From Pseudomonas entomophila (lineage in GTDB: Bacteria; Pseudomonadota; Gammaproteobacteria; Pseudomonadales; Pseudomonadaceae), in assembly GCF_013523165.1 (NCBI RefSeq), contig NZ_JAAMQI010000008.1, positions 146,913 to 210,912 on the forward strand: DNA of 64,000 nucleotides. The letters run 5' to 3'. Shown here in pieces: positions 29,864 through 43,443 of the stretch. The notes beneath the pieces were generated by a model. The model was not told the DNA's origin, did not search any database, and was given only the letters and a program-made list of their open reading frames with translations. The translations under genes and the position numbers were made by a program. Positions within the stretch are counted from its first letter, which is position 1. Each line of letters starts with the position of its first letter.

Positions 29864-29913
29864 TGACTGGCTACCAATCCTGGGCGGTCAGCAGTGACCG
29901 GGTATGAATGACG

Positions 29914-29948
29914 GGAAAAGAAAAAGGGTAGCCGATGGCTACCCTTGT
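29914..29948 (-). terminator. terminator of the atp operon
   Basis: On the minus strand: GGGTAGCC, loop ATC, GGCTACCC, then TTTTTCTTTT. It lies 27-60 bases past the atpC stop and separates the ATP synthase operon from glmU. Confidence 0.9.
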
Positions 29949-29974
29949 TCTCAATCCTCAGAAAGCAGGTGGTC

Positions 29975-30400
29975 TCAACCACCGAACTTCTTGCGGATCT
30001 GCTGGACGGTGCGCAGCTGGGCTGCAGCCTCGGCCAGACGTGCGGCGGCGGCGCCGTAATCGAAGTCCGCGCCTTTTTCGTTCAAAGCCTGCTCGGCAGC
30101 TTTGACCGCTTCCTGAGCCGATGCCTCGTCCAGGTCTGCAGCACGTTGCACGGTATCGGCAAGCACCTTGACCATGTTCGGCTGCACTTCGAGGAAGCCA
30201 CCGGAGATGTAGAACACCTCGCGCTCGCCACCCTGCTTGGTCAACGTGATCGGACCCGGCTTCAGATTGGTGATGAGCGGGGCGTGGCCTGGAGCGATAC
30301 CAAGATCACCCAGGTTGCCGTGCGCAATCACCATCTCGACCAGACCGGAGAAAATTTCCCCTTCCGCGCTGACGATATCGCAATGGACTGTCATAGCCAT
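29975..30400 (-). CDS. atpC: ATP synthase epsilon subunit
   Basis: 141 residues. [42 protein letters not shown] is the N-terminal beta-barrel region, and the C-terminal two helices ([36 protein letters not shown]) follow. Epsilon links the F1 rotor to the Fo ring and inhibits hydrolysis. Last gene of the operon. The ATG at 30400 follows GAGG. A GNRA-type hairpin is encoded between it and atpD. Confidence 0.96.
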   Translation of the reverse strand: MAMTVHCDIVSAEGEIFSGLVEMVIAHGNLGDLGIAPGHAPLITNLKPGPITLTKQGGEREVFYISGGFLEVQPNMVKVLADTVQRAADLDEASAQEAVKAAEQALNEKGADFDYGAAAARLAEAAAQLRTVQQIRKKFGG

Positions 30401-30421
30401 CTGCTTGCCTCAACCTGATTA

Positions 30422-30439
30422 GCGCCCCTTTCGGGGCGC
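30422..30439 (-). other. intercistronic hairpin between atpD and atpC
   Basis: In RNA form GCGCCCC-GAAA-GGGGCGC, a perfect 7-bp stem with a GNRA tetraloop in the 44-base gap between atpD and atpC. No T tract follows, so it is probably an RNA-stabilising or partial-attenuation element rather than a terminator. Confidence 0.6.
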
Positions 30440-30444
30440 CGGGA

Positions 30445-31848
<1,404 letters not shown>

Positions 31849-32709
31849 TTAAACCGCGGCAGCGCCGCCGACGATTTCCGAGATCTCCTGGGTGATCGCA
31901 GCCTGACGCGCCTTGTTGTAGATCAGCTGGAGGTCGCTGATCAGGTCACCGGCGTTGTCTGTGGCGTTCTTCATGGCGATCATCCGGGCAGCCTGTTCGG
32001 CCGCATTGTTCTCGACCACCGCCTGGTACACCTGCGACTCCACGTAGCGCACCATCAAGCCGTCCAGCAGCTCCTTGGCGTCGGGTTCGTACAGGTAATC
32101 CCAGTGGTGCTTGAGTTCTTGATCCGGGGTTGCCACCAACGGTACCAATTGCTCGACCGTCGGCTGTTGCGTCATGGTGTTGATGAACTTGTTCGACACC
32201 ACGGAGAGGCGATCGATACGGCCTTCGAGGTAGGCATCCAGCATGACCTTGACGCTGCCGATCAGATCGTTGATCGACGGTTCTTCGCCCAGGTGGCTGA
32301 TCGCAGCTACCACGTTGCCACCAAAGCTGCGGAAGAAAGCCGCACCCTTGCTACCGATCACGCACAGGTCGATTTCGACGCCCTGCCCGCGGTTGGCGTT
32401 CATGTCCTTGACCAGGGCCTTGAACAGGTTGGTGTTCAAGCCACCGCACAGACCACGGTCACTGCTCACCACGACATAACCGACGCGCTTGACTTCACGC
32501 TCGTTCATGAAAGGGTGGCGGTATTCCGGGTTGGCGTTGGCCAGATGACCGATCACCTGGCGGATACGCTCCGCGTAAGGGCGGCTGGCAGCCATGCGCA
32601 GTTGTGCCTTGCGCATTTTGCTGACCGCCACTTTCTCCATGGCGCTGGTAATTTTTTGCGTGCTTTTGATGCTCGCAATCTTACTGCGAATCTCTTTTGC
32701 GCCTGCCAT
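31849..32709 (-). CDS. atpG: ATP synthase gamma subunit
   Basis: 286 residues, the central rotor shaft of F1. [33 protein letters not shown] is the N-terminal coiled-coil helix, and [36 protein letters not shown] the C-terminal one, which form the asymmetric coiled coil. The ATG at 32709 has AGGTGA seven bases upstream. Between atpA and atpD in the expected order. Confidence 0.96.
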   Translation of the reverse strand: MAGAKEIRSKIASIKSTQKITSAMEKVAVSKMRKAQLRMAASRPYAERIRQVIGHLANANPEYRHPFMNEREVKRVGYVVVSSDRGLCGGLNTNLFKALVKDMNANRGQGVEIDLCVIGSKGAAFFRSFGGNVVAAISHLGEEPSINDLIGSVKVMLDAYLEGRIDRLSVVSNKFINTMTQQPTVEQLVPLVATPDQELKHHWDYLYEPDAKELLDGLMVRYVESQVYQAVVENNAAEQAARMIAMKNATDNAGDLISDLQLIYNKARQAAITQEISEIVGGAAAV

Positions 32710-32757
32710 GTATCACCTATCAGGTTAGCAAGCGGGGGCACAGGCCCCCGCTGCGGC

Positions 32758-34302
32758 TTACCAGGTCTGGGTGGCCTTGAACTTCTCGATACCGGCTTTC
32801 ATGCCAGCGTCGATTTCGTCGTTGAAGTCACCTTTCACGTTGATCCTGGCCATGAGGTCGGCGTGATCGCGGTTGAAGTAGGCGATCAGCGCTTGTTCGA
32901 AGCTACCGATCTTGGCGATTTCGACGTCGGTCAGGAAGCCACGCTCAGCGGCGTACAGCGACAGAGCCATGTCCGCGATGGACATCGGCGCGTACTGCTT
33001 CTGCTTCATCAGCTCGGTGACGCGCTGACCATGCTCCAGCTGCTTGCGGGTCGCTTCGTCCAGGTCCGAGGCGAACTGGGCGAAGGCCGCCAGTTCACGG
33101 TACTGGGCCAGCGCGGTACGAATACCACCGGACAGCTTCTTGATGATCTTGGTCTGAGCGGCACCACCTACGCGGGATACCGACACACCGGCGTTCACTG
33201 CAGGGCGGATGCCCGAGTTGAACATGGCCGATTCCAGGAAGATCTGACCGTCGGTGATCGAGATCACGTTGGTCGGAACGAACGCGGAAACGTCGCCAGC
33301 CTGGGTTTCGATGATCGGCAGCGCGGTCAGCGAGCCGGTCTTGCCGGTCACGGCACCGTTGGTGAACTTCTCGACGTATTCTTCGGAAACGCGCGATGCA
33401 CGCTCCAGCAGACGGGAGTGGAGATAGAACACGTCACCTGGGTATGCCTCACGTCCTGGTGGACGGCGCAGCAGCAGGGAGATCTGACGGTAGGCCACGG
33501 CCTGCTTGGACAGGTCATCGTAGACGATCAGCGCGTCTTCGCCGCGGTCACGGAAGAACTCGCCCATGGTGCAGCCGGCGTAAGGCGCCAGGAACTGCAG
33601 TGCGGCGGATTCGGATGCGCTGGCAGCCACGATGATGGTGTTGGCCAGGGCGCCGTTCTCTTCCAGCTTGCGGACGACGTTGGCGATGGTCGACTGCTTC
33701 TGGCCGACGGCCACGTAGACGCAGAAGATGCCGCTGTCACGCTGGTTGATGATGGCATCGACCGCCATCGCGGTCTTGCCGATCTGACGGTCACCGATGA
33801 TCAGCTCGCGCTGACCACGGCCGACCGGGATCATGGCATCGACAGCCTTGTAGCCGGTCTGGACCGGCTGGTCCACCGACTTACGCCAGATCACGCCAGG
33901 CGCGACTTTCTCGACGGCGTCGGTCTCGGTGTTGTTCAGCGGACCTTTGCCATCGATCGGGTTACCCAGGGCGTCGACGACGCGACCCAGCAGTTCCTTA
34001 CCAACCGGAACTTCCAGGATGCGGCCGGTGCACTTGGCACTCATGCCCTCGGCGAGAGAGGTGTACGCGCCCAGTACGACCGCACCTACGGAGTCTTGCT
34101 CCAGGTTCAGGGCCATACCGTACACGCCGCCCGGGAACTCGATCATTTCGCCGTACATGACGTCGGCCAGACCGTGGATCCGCACGATACCGTCGGAAAC
34201 GCTGACGACGGTACCTTCGTTACGGGCTTGGGAGCTCACATCGAGTTTCTCGATGCGGCCCTTGATGATTTCACTAATTTCGGAAGGATTGAGTTGCTGC
34301 AT
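32758..34302 (-). CDS. atpA: ATP synthase alpha subunit
   Basis: 514 residues, non-catalytic nucleotide-binding subunit of F1. Walker [12 protein letters not shown] is near residue 170; the family signature [14 protein letters not shown] is present. [20 protein letters not shown] is the usual N-terminus. It follows atpH by 21 bases. Confidence 0.97.
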   Translation of the reverse strand: MQQLNPSEISEIIKGRIEKLDVSSQARNEGTVVSVSDGIVRIHGLADVMYGEMIEFPGGVYGMALNLEQDSVGAVVLGAYTSLAEGMSAKCTGRILEVPVGKELLGRVVDALGNPIDGKGPLNNTETDAVEKVAPGVIWRKSVDQPVQTGYKAVDAMIPVGRGQRELIIGDRQIGKTAMAVDAIINQRDSGIFCVYVAVGQKQSTIANVVRKLEENGALANTIIVAASASESAALQFLAPYAGCTMGEFFRDRGEDALIVYDDLSKQAVAYRQISLLLRRPPGREAYPGDVFYLHSRLLERASRVSEEYVEKFTNGAVTGKTGSLTALPIIETQAGDVSAFVPTNVISITDGQIFLESAMFNSGIRPAVNAGVSVSRVGGAAQTKIIKKLSGGIRTALAQYRELAAFAQFASDLDEATRKQLEHGQRVTELMKQKQYAPMSIADMALSLYAAERGFLTDVEIAKIGSFEQALIAYFNRDHADLMARINVKGDFNDEIDAGMKAGIEKFKATQTW

Positions 34303-34323
34303 TGCTCTGCTGCCCCTTCAAAC

Positions 34324-34860
34324 TCAAGATTTCAATGCTTCGGCCAGTTTCGCGATCTTGCCGCGAACAGAGCCATCGATTACCAGGTCGCCGGCGCGGA
34401 TGACGACGCCACCGATCAGGCTGGCATCCTCCGACGCGTGCAGGCGCACTTCCTGGCCTAGCCGTGCACTGAGAACCTTGGCGAGTTTGTCTTGCTGTTC
34501 TTGGTTCAATGCAAATGCACTGGTGACGTCCACATCCACGGATCGCTCCTGCTCGGCCTTGTACAGCTCGAACAGTTCGGCAATCTCCGGCAACAGCAGG
34601 AGACGGTCGTTTTCCGCGGCAACGTGAATGAAATTACGTGCCTCTGCATCAAACTTGTCACCGCACACGTCAATGAACGTGGCGGCCTTTTCTGCGCTCG
34701 TCAGTCGCGGGGCCTTGAGCAGGCGCTGCATGGTGTCGTCTTCCGACACCGCAGCAGCCAGGCCGAGCATGGCTGACCAATTGGCCAGTTGCTGATGGGC
34801 CTGGGCGTGCTCGAAGGCAGCCTTAGCGTAAGGTCGGGCCAACGTGGTCAGTTCTGCCAT
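34324..34860 (-). CDS. atpH: ATP synthase delta subunit
   Basis: 178 residues, the stator cap that binds the b subunit dimer to alpha. [19 protein letters not shown] is the family N-terminus and [35 protein letters not shown] the C-terminal motif. The ATG at 34860 follows GAGGGCGATC. It lies 12 bases after atpF. Confidence 0.95.
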   Translation of the reverse strand: MAELTTLARPYAKAAFEHAQAHQQLANWSAMLGLAAAVSEDDTMQRLLKAPRLTSAEKAATFIDVCGDKFDAEARNFIHVAAENDRLLLLPEIAELFELYKAEQERSVDVDVTSAFALNQEQQDKLAKVLSARLGQEVRLHASEDASLIGGVVIRAGDLVIDGSVRGKIAKLAEALKS

Positions 34861-34872
34861 GATCGCCCTCGC

Positions 34873-35343
34873 TTAAATTTCAGCGGCCAGTTTGTTAACC
34901 AGCTCCGCATGCGCGTTTTGATCGATTGTGGCGCCAAGGATCTTTTCAGCACCGCCGACGGCCAGGCTGCCCACTTGGGCACGCAGGGCGTCTTTGACGC
35001 TGTTGAGTTCCTGTTCGATCTCGGCCTGAGCCTGAGCCTTCACACGGTCAGCTTCGACACGAGCCTGTTCACGGGCTTCGTCGACAAGCTGAGCAGCGCG
35101 CTTCTTGGCTTGCTCAATGATTTCAGCCGCCTGTGCTTTTGCTTCACGCAGTTGCTGACCCACTTTCTCTTGGGCCAGCTCCAGGTCGCGAGCAGCGCGG
35201 TTGGCAGCGTCCAAACCATCGGCAATCTTCTTTTGACGCTCCTGCAGAGCCGTAATGACCGGAGGCCACACGTACTTCATGCAGAAGACGACAAAAATCA
35301 GGAAAGCAACGGATTGGCCAATCAGGGTTGCATTAATATTCAC
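34873..35343 (-). CDS. atpF: ATP synthase Fo b subunit
   Basis: 156 residues. One N-terminal membrane helix ([18 protein letters not shown]) and a long charged helix ([20 protein letters not shown] onward) that forms the peripheral stalk. The start is a GTG at 35343 with CGAGG seven bases upstream. Confidence 0.95.
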   Translation of the reverse strand: MNINATLIGQSVAFLIFVVFCMKYVWPPVITALQERQKKIADGLDAANRAARDLELAQEKVGQQLREAKAQAAEIIEQAKKRAAQLVDEAREQARVEADRVKAQAQAEIEQELNSVKDALRAQVGSLAVGGAEKILGATIDQNAHAELVNKLAAEI

Positions 35344-35401
35344 GCCAACACCTCGCTCGGTCTTCGTTCATCACAGCCAGTCACTCGTGGTAGACGAGTG
35401 A

Positions 35402-35689
<288 letters not shown>

Positions 35690-35804
35690 TTAGGTTTTTT
35701 AATTGAAGCGGTAAAACAAATCGTCAGGTACAACGGCCCTTGCGGACTTTTTCCAGCCTTCCTCCCGGACGAGCGAGGAAGGCGATCAGACACGCCAGGC
35801 GGTC

Positions 35805-37098
<1,294 letters not shown>

Positions 37099-37246
37099 TG
37101 CTGCGGCTCCTCGGAGTCGGCCTTCAAGTCAACGATGACTTGGCATAATTTGTGCCGACAAAATGCGCGCAGAGTATAGGGGGGGATGTCCCCCTATTCA
37201 ACTCTTGGGTGGCGTTTTCCGGCTGCGTGGTCTTTGGCGAATTGTT

Positions 37247-38119
37247 TCAGCGAATGTGTGCAAGTACGCCCTGCAACTCGTCCAGCGAGTTGTAGCGAAT
37301 CACCAGCTGCCCTTTGCCCTTCTGGCCATGCTTGATCTGCACCGCCGAGCCCAGGCGCTCTGCCAGCCGCTGTTCCAGACGACTGATGTCAGGGTCGGGC
37401 TTGGCCTGCTCGGCAGGCTCGGGCGTATCGCTCAGCCACTGCCGAACCAGCGCTTCGGTCTGACGGACGGTCAGCCCACGTGCGACAACGTGTCGCGCCC
37501 CTTCGACCTGTCGATCTTCACCCAATCCGAGCAGAGCACGGGCATGGCCCATCTCCAGATCACCATGGGCAAGCATGGTCTTGATGGCCTCTGGCAGGCT
37601 GATCAGACGCAGCAGGTTGGCGATGGTCACCCGCGACTTGCCGACGGCATCGGCCACTTGCTGCTGCGTCAGTTCGAATTCCTGCTGCAGGCGCTGCAAC
37701 GCCATGGCTTCTTCGAGCGGATTGAGGTCTTCGCGCTGGATGTTCTCGATCAGCGCCATCGCGATGGCGGCCTCGTCGGGCAGCACACGCACCATGGCCG
37801 GGATCGTATCCAGGCCAGCCTGCTGGGTCGCCCGCCAGCGGCGTTCGCCTGCGATGATCTCGTAGCGTTCATCGTCGATCGGACGCACCACGATCGGCTG
37901 CATGACGCCGTGGGCGCGAATCGAGTGCGCCAGCTCTTCCAGCGCCTGGGGATCCATGTCCCGGCGTGGCTGGTACTTGCCACGCTGGATCAGGTCGACC
38001 GGCAGGTGCTGCAGCTCCTTGCGATCGACCTTGACAGCCTGCTCCTCGAGCGCGCTGACCGAAGGACCGCTGAGCAGCGCATCCAGCCCGCGTCCGAGAC
38101 CCCGTTTCTTGACGGCCAT
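37247..38119 (-). CDS. parB: chromosome partitioning protein ParB
   Basis: 290-residue CTP-dependent DNA-binding clamp that loads at parS sites and spreads along DNA. MAVKKRGLGRGLDALL is the N-terminal ParA-interacting segment, followed by the CTP-binding motifs (ERRWRATQQAGL, and YQPRRDMDPQ earlier) and a helix-turn-helix (LTQQQVADAVGKSRVTIANLLRL). parS sites with the matching sequence lie in recF and, in part, folE2. It follows parA by 9 bases. Confidence 0.95.
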   Translation of the reverse strand: MAVKKRGLGRGLDALLSGPSVSALEEQAVKVDRKELQHLPVDLIQRGKYQPRRDMDPQALEELAHSIRAHGVMQPIVVRPIDDERYEIIAGERRWRATQQAGLDTIPAMVRVLPDEAAIAMALIENIQREDLNPLEEAMALQRLQQEFELTQQQVADAVGKSRVTIANLLRLISLPEAIKTMLAHGDLEMGHARALLGLGEDRQVEGARHVVARGLTVRQTEALVRQWLSDTPEPAEQAKPDPDISRLEQRLAERLGSAVQIKHGQKGKGQLVIRYNSLDELQGVLAHIR

Positions 38120-38128
38120 GCGGATTCC

Positions 38129-38920
38129 TTAACTTGTCTGTGCGGCGCGGGAGGGGCGGCGCTGACGACGCACCAGTTCGGTGGCCAGGGCCAGGTACGC
38201 GACCGCGCCCTTGGACTGCTTGTCGTAGGCCAGGGCCGGCATGCCGAAGCTCGGCGCCTCGGCCAGGCGGATGTTGCGCGGAATGACGGTGTCGTACAGC
38301 TGCTCGCCGAAGTGTTCCTTGAGCTGCGCCGAGACATCGTTGTTCAGGCTCAGGCGCGGATCGTACATCGTCCGCAGCAGGCCTTCGATCTTCAGCGCCG
38401 GGTTGAGCTTGGCGGCGATGCGCTTGATGTTGTCCACCAGGTCGCTCAGCCCTTCCAGCGCGTAGTACTCGCACTGCATGGGGATGATGACGCCATCGGA
38501 CGCCACCAGCGCGTTGAGCGTCAGCATCGACAGCGACGGCGGGCAGTCGATGAGGATGAAATCGTAGTTCTCGCGGATCGGCGCCAGGGCATTGCGCAGT
38601 CGGCTTTCCTTGACCTGCATCTCCAGCAGTACCACTTCGGCGGCAGTGAGGTCGCGGTTGGCCGGCAGCAGCTGGTAATGGCCGTGCTCGGAGATGTGCA
38701 TGGCCTGGGCCAGGTCGCACTCCCCGATGAGCAGGTCGTAGACCGAGTGCTCGAGCACGTGCTTGTCCACACCGCTGCCCATGGTCGCGTTGCCCTGCGG
38801 GTCGAGATCGATCAGCAGCACCCGGCGCTTGGTAGCGGCCAGGGACGCGGCGAGATTGATGCAGGTGGTGGTCTTGCCCACGCCACCTTTCTGGTTCGCG
38901 ATTGCGAATACCTTAGCCAT
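38129..38920 (-). CDS. parA: chromosome partitioning ATPase ParA
   Basis: 263 residues. Deviant Walker A NQKGGVGKTTTCINLA (residues 9-24) with the signature lysine, then LLIDLDPQGNATMG and LIDCPPSLSMLTLNALVASD. ParA dimers bind nonspecific DNA and, with ParB-parS, pull sister origins apart. Operon order mnmG-rsmG-parA-parB is standard. The ATG at 38920 lies 18 bases after rsmG. Confidence 0.95.
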   Translation of the reverse strand: MAKVFAIANQKGGVGKTTTCINLAASLAATKRRVLLIDLDPQGNATMGSGVDKHVLEHSVYDLLIGECDLAQAMHISEHGHYQLLPANRDLTAAEVVLLEMQVKESRLRNALAPIRENYDFILIDCPPSLSMLTLNALVASDGVIIPMQCEYYALEGLSDLVDNIKRIAAKLNPALKIEGLLRTMYDPRLSLNNDVSAQLKEHFGEQLYDTVIPRNIRLAEAPSFGMPALAYDKQSKGAVAYLALATELVRRQRRPSRAAQTS

Positions 38921-38938
38921 TGATGCGTGTGTTCCCCG

Positions 38939-39589
38939 TCATGCCTTGCGGCGCAGTATCAGTAGATGGCGCTGGCCTTGGCAACCCGGAACGGTCAAGG
39001 CCTGCTCGCTTTCCACTGTGAAGTCTGCCGGCAATGCTACCAGTTCGTCGGCAGGATGCAGCCCTTTCATTGCCAACCACCGCGTTTCGGTGTTGCCCAG
39101 GTGACGCGTCCAGCCGGTGAAGTTCTCCATGCTGCTGAACGCACGGGAGACGATCCCGTCGAAGGGCTGCTCAGGCGTGAACGCCTCGACCCGGCTGTGG
39201 ATAACCTGCAGGTTGTCCAGCCCCAGCTCCAGCTTCACCTGGGTGAGGAAACGGGTCTTCTTGCCATTGCTGTCGAGCAGGGTCACCGATTTCTCGGGGT
39301 GCAGGATGGCCAGCGGCACGCCAGGCATGCCACCTCCGCTACCGACATCCAGCCAGCGGTTGCGGTCGTCGTCGATGAAGGGCATGACGCTGAGGCTGTC
39401 GAGCAGGTGCCGGGAGACCATCTCGTCAGGGTTCCTCACCGCCGTGAGGTTGTAGGCCTTGTTCCACTTGATCAGCAAGGCGAGATAGCCCAGCAGCCGT
39501 TCGTGCTGACGTGGGCTCAAGGCAACACCCAACGCCTGGGCGCCTGTGGACAACTCGTTGGCATGTACAGCGGTGACCAGGGAACTCAA
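38939..39589 (-). CDS. rsmG: 16S rRNA (guanine527-N7)-methyltransferase
   Basis: 216 residues. SAM-binding motif [17 protein letters not shown] (about residues 80-96) and [17 protein letters not shown] are the RsmG pattern. Loss of this methylation confers low-level streptomycin resistance in other bacteria. The ATG at 39589 overlaps the mnmG stop by 4 bases (ATGA), indicating translational coupling. Confidence 0.95.
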   Translation of the reverse strand: MSSLVTAVHANELSTGAQALGVALSPRQHERLLGYLALLIKWNKAYNLTAVRNPDEMVSRHLLDSLSVMPFIDDDRNRWLDVGSGGGMPGVPLAILHPEKSVTLLDSNGKKTRFLTQVKLELGLDNLQVIHSRVEAFTPEQPFDGIVSRAFSSMENFTGWTRHLGNTETRWLAMKGLHPADELVALPADFTVESEQALTVPGCQGQRHLLILRRKA

Positions 39590-41478
39590 ACGCTTTGCTC
39601 CAGTTCGCGGCCTGCGCCGCGTTTTTTCAGGTGGATCAGCAACAGGGAAATCGCCGCCGGGGTGACACCCGGGATACGCGATGCCTGGCCCAGCGTTTCA
39701 GGACGGGTCTGGCCCAACTTGCCCTGAATCTCCTTGGACAGCCCCGAGATCGAGACGTAGTCGATATCCACAGGCAGGCGAGTGTCCTCGCTGGCACGCA
39801 ATCGCGCAATCTCTTCCTGTTGACGATCGATGTAGCCGGCGTACTTGGTCCTGATCTCCACCTGTTCGGCCACCTGCGGCTCGGCGGGCGCCGTGCCCAG
39901 GGCCTCGGACAGGCCGGCGTAGTCCACTTCCGGGCGGGTCAGCAGGCTCATCAGGCTGTACTCATGGCTCAGGGGGGTGCCGAAGCGCTCGCTGACCGCC
40001 TGGCCTTCGGGCGTGTTCGGGCGTACCCAGGTGCTGCGCAGGCGCTGTTCTTCACGCTCGATCCCTTCGCGCTTGGTGCAGAACGCTGCCCAGCGTGCGT
40101 CGTCGATCAGGCCCAGTTCACGGCCTTTCTCGGTCAGGCGCAGGTCGGCGTTGTCTTCGCGCAGGATCAGCCGGTATTCGGCGCGCGACGTGAACATGCG
40201 GTACGGCTCCTGGGTGCCCAGGGTGATCAGGTCATCGACCAGCACGCCGATGTAGGCTTCGTCGCGACGTGGACACCAGGCGTCCAGGCCGCGCGCCAGC
40301 AGCGCAGCGTTGGTCCCGGCCAGCAAGCCCTGGGCGCCGGCTTCTTCGTAGCCGGTGGTGCCGTTGATCTGCCCGGCGAAGAACAGGCCGGCGATGACCT
40401 TGGTCTCGAGGCTGTACTTGAGGTCCCGCGGATCGAAGTAGTCGTATTCGATGGCATAGCCTGGGCGCACGATGTGGGCGTTCTCCATGCCACGAATCGA
40501 GCGTACCACCTGCAGCTGCACGTCGAACGGCAGGGAGGTGGAGATGCCGTTGGGGTACAGCTCGTGGGTCGTCAGGCCTTCCGGCTCGATGAACACCTGG
40601 TGGCTCTGCTTGTCGGCGAAGCGATGGATCTTGTCTTCGATCGAAGGGCAGTAGCGCGGACCGATGCCTTCGATCATGCCCGAGTACATGGGCGAACGAT
40701 CCAGGTTGGCCGCGATGATCTCGTGGGTGCGTTCGTTGGTGTGGGTGATCCAGCAGCTCACCTGGCGGGGGTGCATCGCCGCATTGCCCATGAACGACAT
40801 GACCGGGATCGGGGTATCGCCTGGCTGTTCCGACATCACCGAAAAGTCCACCGAACGCCCGTCGATACGCGGTGGTGTCCCGGTCTTGAGACGGCCGACC
40901 CGCAATGGCAGTTCGCGCATCCGGTTGGCCAGGGCGATGGCCGGGGGGTCGCCGGCCCGACCACCGGAGTGGTTCTGCAAGCCGATGTGAATGAGCCCGC
41001 CCAGGAACGTGCCGGTGGTCAACACCACGGCATCGGCCATGAAGCGCAGACCCATCTGCGTGACCACGCCCTTGACCTGATCCTGCTCGACGATCAGGTC
41101 ATCGCACGATTGCTGGAATATCCACAGGTTCGGCTGGTTCTCCAGGATCTCGCGCACCACGGACTTGTAGAGCGCGCGGTCGGCCTGGGCCCGCGTTGCC
41201 CGTACGGCCGGGCCCTTGCGGTTGTTCAGCACACGGAACTGGATACCGCTCTTGTCGGTGGCCAATGCCATGGCACCGCCGAGCGCATCGATCTCCTTGA
41301 CCAGATGGCTCTTGCCAATGCCGCCGATCGCGGGGTTGCAGCTCATGTGACCGAGGGTTTCCACGTTGTGGGTCAGCAGCAGGGTCTTGACCCCCATGCG
41401 TGCCGATGCAAGCGCAGCCTCGGTACCGGCATGGCCGCCGCCGATGACGATCACTTCAAAACGGGAAGGGAAATCCAC
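39586..41478 (-). CDS. mnmG: tRNA uridine-5-carboxymethylaminomethyl(34) synthesis enzyme MnmG
   Basis: About 630 residues, the FAD- and NADH-binding partner of MnmE in modifying U34 of tRNAs. [20 protein letters not shown] is the dinucleotide-binding fold, and [22 protein letters not shown] the conserved block near residue 47. I prefer the GTG at 41478 (V-DFPSRFEV) with GAGG six bases upstream; starting further upstream adds residues not seen in the family. It is the first gene of the mnmG-rsmG-parA-parB run, downstream of a DnaA-box-rich gap. Also called gidA. Confidence 0.94.
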   Translation of the reverse strand: MDFPSRFEVIVIGGGHAGTEAALASARMGVKTLLLTHNVETLGHMSCNPAIGGIGKSHLVKEIDALGGAMALATDKSGIQFRVLNNRKGPAVRATRAQADRALYKSVVREILENQPNLWIFQQSCDDLIVEQDQVKGVVTQMGLRFMADAVVLTTGTFLGGLIHIGLQNHSGGRAGDPPAIALANRMRELPLRVGRLKTGTPPRIDGRSVDFSVMSEQPGDTPIPVMSFMGNAAMHPRQVSCWITHTNERTHEIIAANLDRSPMYSGMIEGIGPRYCPSIEDKIHRFADKQSHQVFIEPEGLTTHELYPNGISTSLPFDVQLQVVRSIRGMENAHIVRPGYAIEYDYFDPRDLKYSLETKVIAGLFFAGQINGTTGYEEAGAQGLLAGTNAALLARGLDAWCPRRDEAYIGVLVDDLITLGTQEPYRMFTSRAEYRLILREDNADLRLTEKGRELGLIDDARWAAFCTKREGIEREEQRLRSTWVRPNTPEGQAVSERFGTPLSHEYSLMSLLTRPEVDYAGLSEALGTAPAEPQVAEQVEIRTKYAGYIDRQQEEIARLRASEDTRLPVDIDYVSISGLSKEIQGKLGQTRPETLGQASRIPGVTPAAISLLLIHLKKRGAGRELEQSV

Positions 41479-41988
41479 CACGCACCTCGTGCCTGTATCG
41501 CAAAGAGAAAAGTAAGCCGACAAGTATAGGGACTTCCTCTAGGTGCGGGAAAGCGTTTGGGCAAAATTTGATCAACCTGTGGATGAACGGCAAATACAGA
41601 TTCAAGGAAAGAAATTAAGAAAAGCTTGTTTTTATGTTTATTTCTATAGAGCCAACTTTCTGTGGATAGATTGCTGTGGACCATTACTCATAAGGGTTTC
41701 AGCGTTTCAAAACCCTGTTATCCACTGGGGTTGAGGGCTCTGGATAACTCTGTGCAAGCTGTGGATGAAAGTATTACTTATGCACAGGTGGTTTTATGCA
41801 CAGGCGAGATCGTAGGTTATCAACGGTGCTAAAGTACGGTTGTACACAGGGCTTACTGAGGCCGAGAAAGGGTCATCGAGGCAGGGAGAGGGGGAAGACG
41901 TCCGACAGGGGGTGTCGGGACGACCTTTCGTTGCGAAGGGTCGGGAACAGAAAAGGGCCGATCTCAGACAGAGATCGACCAGGCTTGA
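41479..41988. repeat. DnaA-box-rich, AT-rich gap between mnmG and mnmE
   Basis: 510 bases without a gene. DnaA-box-like 9-mers: TGTGGATGA (41578-41586), TGTGGATAG (41661-41669), TTATCCACT (41718-41726), TCTGGATAA (41739-41747), TGTGGATGA (41760-41768) and TTATGCACA twice (41778-41786, 41794-41802). TTATGCACA fits the relaxed consensus TTWTNCACA exactly. AT-rich stretches (around 41600-41645) lie beside them. The last part (from 41951) is the mnmE terminator. Confidence 0.75.
41951..41980 (-). terminator. terminator of mnmE
   Basis: On the minus strand GGTCGATCTC, loop TGTCT, GAGATCGGCC, then CTTTTCTG. It lies just past the mnmE stop. Confidence 0.82.
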
Positions 41989-43359
41989 TTACTTGCCGAT
42001 GCAGAAGCTCGAGAAAATGCGACCCAGCAGATCATCGGAGCTGAAGGCCCCGGTGATTTCGCCCAGCGCTTGTTGCGCCTGGCGAAGGTCTTCGGCCAGC
42101 AGCTCTCCAGCGCCTGCCAGGGTCAGCTGCGCGCGACCGTGTTCCAGATGGTCACTGGCCTGGCGCAGGGCCTCCAGGTGGCGTCTGCGCGCGCTGAAGC
42201 CGCTTTCCGCCGTCTGCTCGTAACCCATGCAGGCCTTGAGATGATCACGCAGCAGATCGAGCCCTGCGACCTGCTCACCCGCGCTCAAGGTCAAGGTCAC
42301 ATGGCCATCGCTGTTATCCACACGTCCGATGGTCTCGCCGCTGAGATCGGCCTTGTTGCGGATCAGCGTCACTTTCGACGGTTCGGGCGGCTCGCTCAGG
42401 AATTCGGGCCACAGGCCGAATGGGTCACGGCCTTCGGGTGCGGTGGAGTCCACGACCAGCAGGACGCGATCGGCTTCATGGATAGCCTTGAGCGCCCGCT
42501 GCACGCCGATCTGTTCGACCTGATCCTCGGTGCTGCGCAGACCGGCCGTGTCGACGATGTGCAGAGGCATGCCGTCGATGTGGATATGTTCGCGCAGGAT
42601 GTCACGGGTGGTACCGGCAATGTCGGTCACGATGGCGGCTTCGCGCCCGGCCAGGTGATTGAGCAGGCTCGACTTGCCGGCATTCGGGCGACCTGCGATG
42701 ACCACGGTCATGCCGTCCCGGAGCAAGGCGCCCTGCCCGGCTTCCCGTTGCACGGTGGATAACGTGGCACGCACGCCATCGAGCAGGCCGAGCACCACGC
42801 CATCCCCCAGGAAGTCGATCTCCTCCTCGGGAAAGTCGATGGCAGCTTCCACGTAGATCCTAAGGGCGATGAGCGCTTCGGTGAGCATCTCCACGCGCTT
42901 GGAGAACTCCCCTTGCAGGGACCGCAAGGCATTGCGAGCGGCCTGTGCAGAACTGGCCTCGATGAGGTCGGCGATGGCTTCGGCCTGGGCCAGGTCCAGC
43001 TTGTCGTTGAGGAATGCCCGTTCGCTGAATTCACCAGGACGGGCCAGACGGCAACCCAGTTGTACACAGGCCTGCAGCAGCATGTCCATGACCACCGGCC
43101 CCCCATGCCCTTGCAGCTCCAGCACGTCTTCGCCCGTGAACGAATGAGGCCCGGCGAAGAACAGGGCGATCCCTTCGTCCAGAATCAGCCCTTCCTCGTT
43201 CTTGAAAGGCCCGTAGTGGGCGTGCCGCGGGGTCAGGTCGCGTCCGGTCAATACCCGGCCGGCTGCGCGGGCCAGAGGGCCGGAGAGCCGAACGATGCCG
43301 ACACCGCCCCGGCCCTGGGCCGTAGCGATGGCGGCGATGGTGTCTCGCGTGATGTTCAT
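41989..43359 (-). CDS. mnmE: tRNA modification GTPase MnmE
   Basis: 456 residues. N-terminal tetrahydrofolate-binding domain, central G domain with G1 [16 protein letters not shown] (near residue 222), G3 DTAG and G4 NKAD ([13 protein letters not shown]), and the C-terminal CIGK, whose Cys is conserved. Works with MnmG on U34 of tRNAs. The ATG at 43359 is the family start. It follows yidC by 84 bases, with a terminator between, so it may have its own promoter. Confidence 0.96.
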   Translation of the reverse strand: MNITRDTIAAIATAQGRGGVGIVRLSGPLARAAGRVLTGRDLTPRHAHYGPFKNEEGLILDEGIALFFAGPHSFTGEDVLELQGHGGPVVMDMLLQACVQLGCRLARPGEFSERAFLNDKLDLAQAEAIADLIEASSAQAARNALRSLQGEFSKRVEMLTEALIALRIYVEAAIDFPEEEIDFLGDGVVLGLLDGVRATLSTVQREAGQGALLRDGMTVVIAGRPNAGKSSLLNHLAGREAAIVTDIAGTTRDILREHIHIDGMPLHIVDTAGLRSTEDQVEQIGVQRALKAIHEADRVLLVVDSTAPEGRDPFGLWPEFLSEPPEPSKVTLIRNKADLSGETIGRVDNSDGHVTLTLSAGEQVAGLDLLRDHLKACMGYEQTAESGFSARRRHLEALRQASDHLEHGRAQLTLAGAGELLAEDLRQAQQALGEITGAFSSDDLLGRIFSSFCIGK

Positions 43360-43392
43360 GCAATGGACCTCTACGACAAATCGACAGATAGC

Positions 43393-43417
43393 AAAAACGC
43401 CCCCGAAGGGGCGTTTT
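43393..43417 (-). terminator. terminator after yidC
   Basis: On the minus strand AACGCCCC, loop TTCG, GGGGCGTTTTTGC. A UUCG-loop terminator 26 bases past the yidC stop, probably the end of the rpmH-rnpA-yidD-yidC transcript. Confidence 0.88.
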
Positions 43418-43443
43418 CATTCACAGGCTAGCGCACCGCGCGA

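Noticed and set aside
32104..34461. Plus-strand frame of about 785 residues opposite atpA and atpG
   Set aside because: Antisense to ATP synthase genes, composed of His-, Gly- and Asp-rich shadow sequence; not a real protein.
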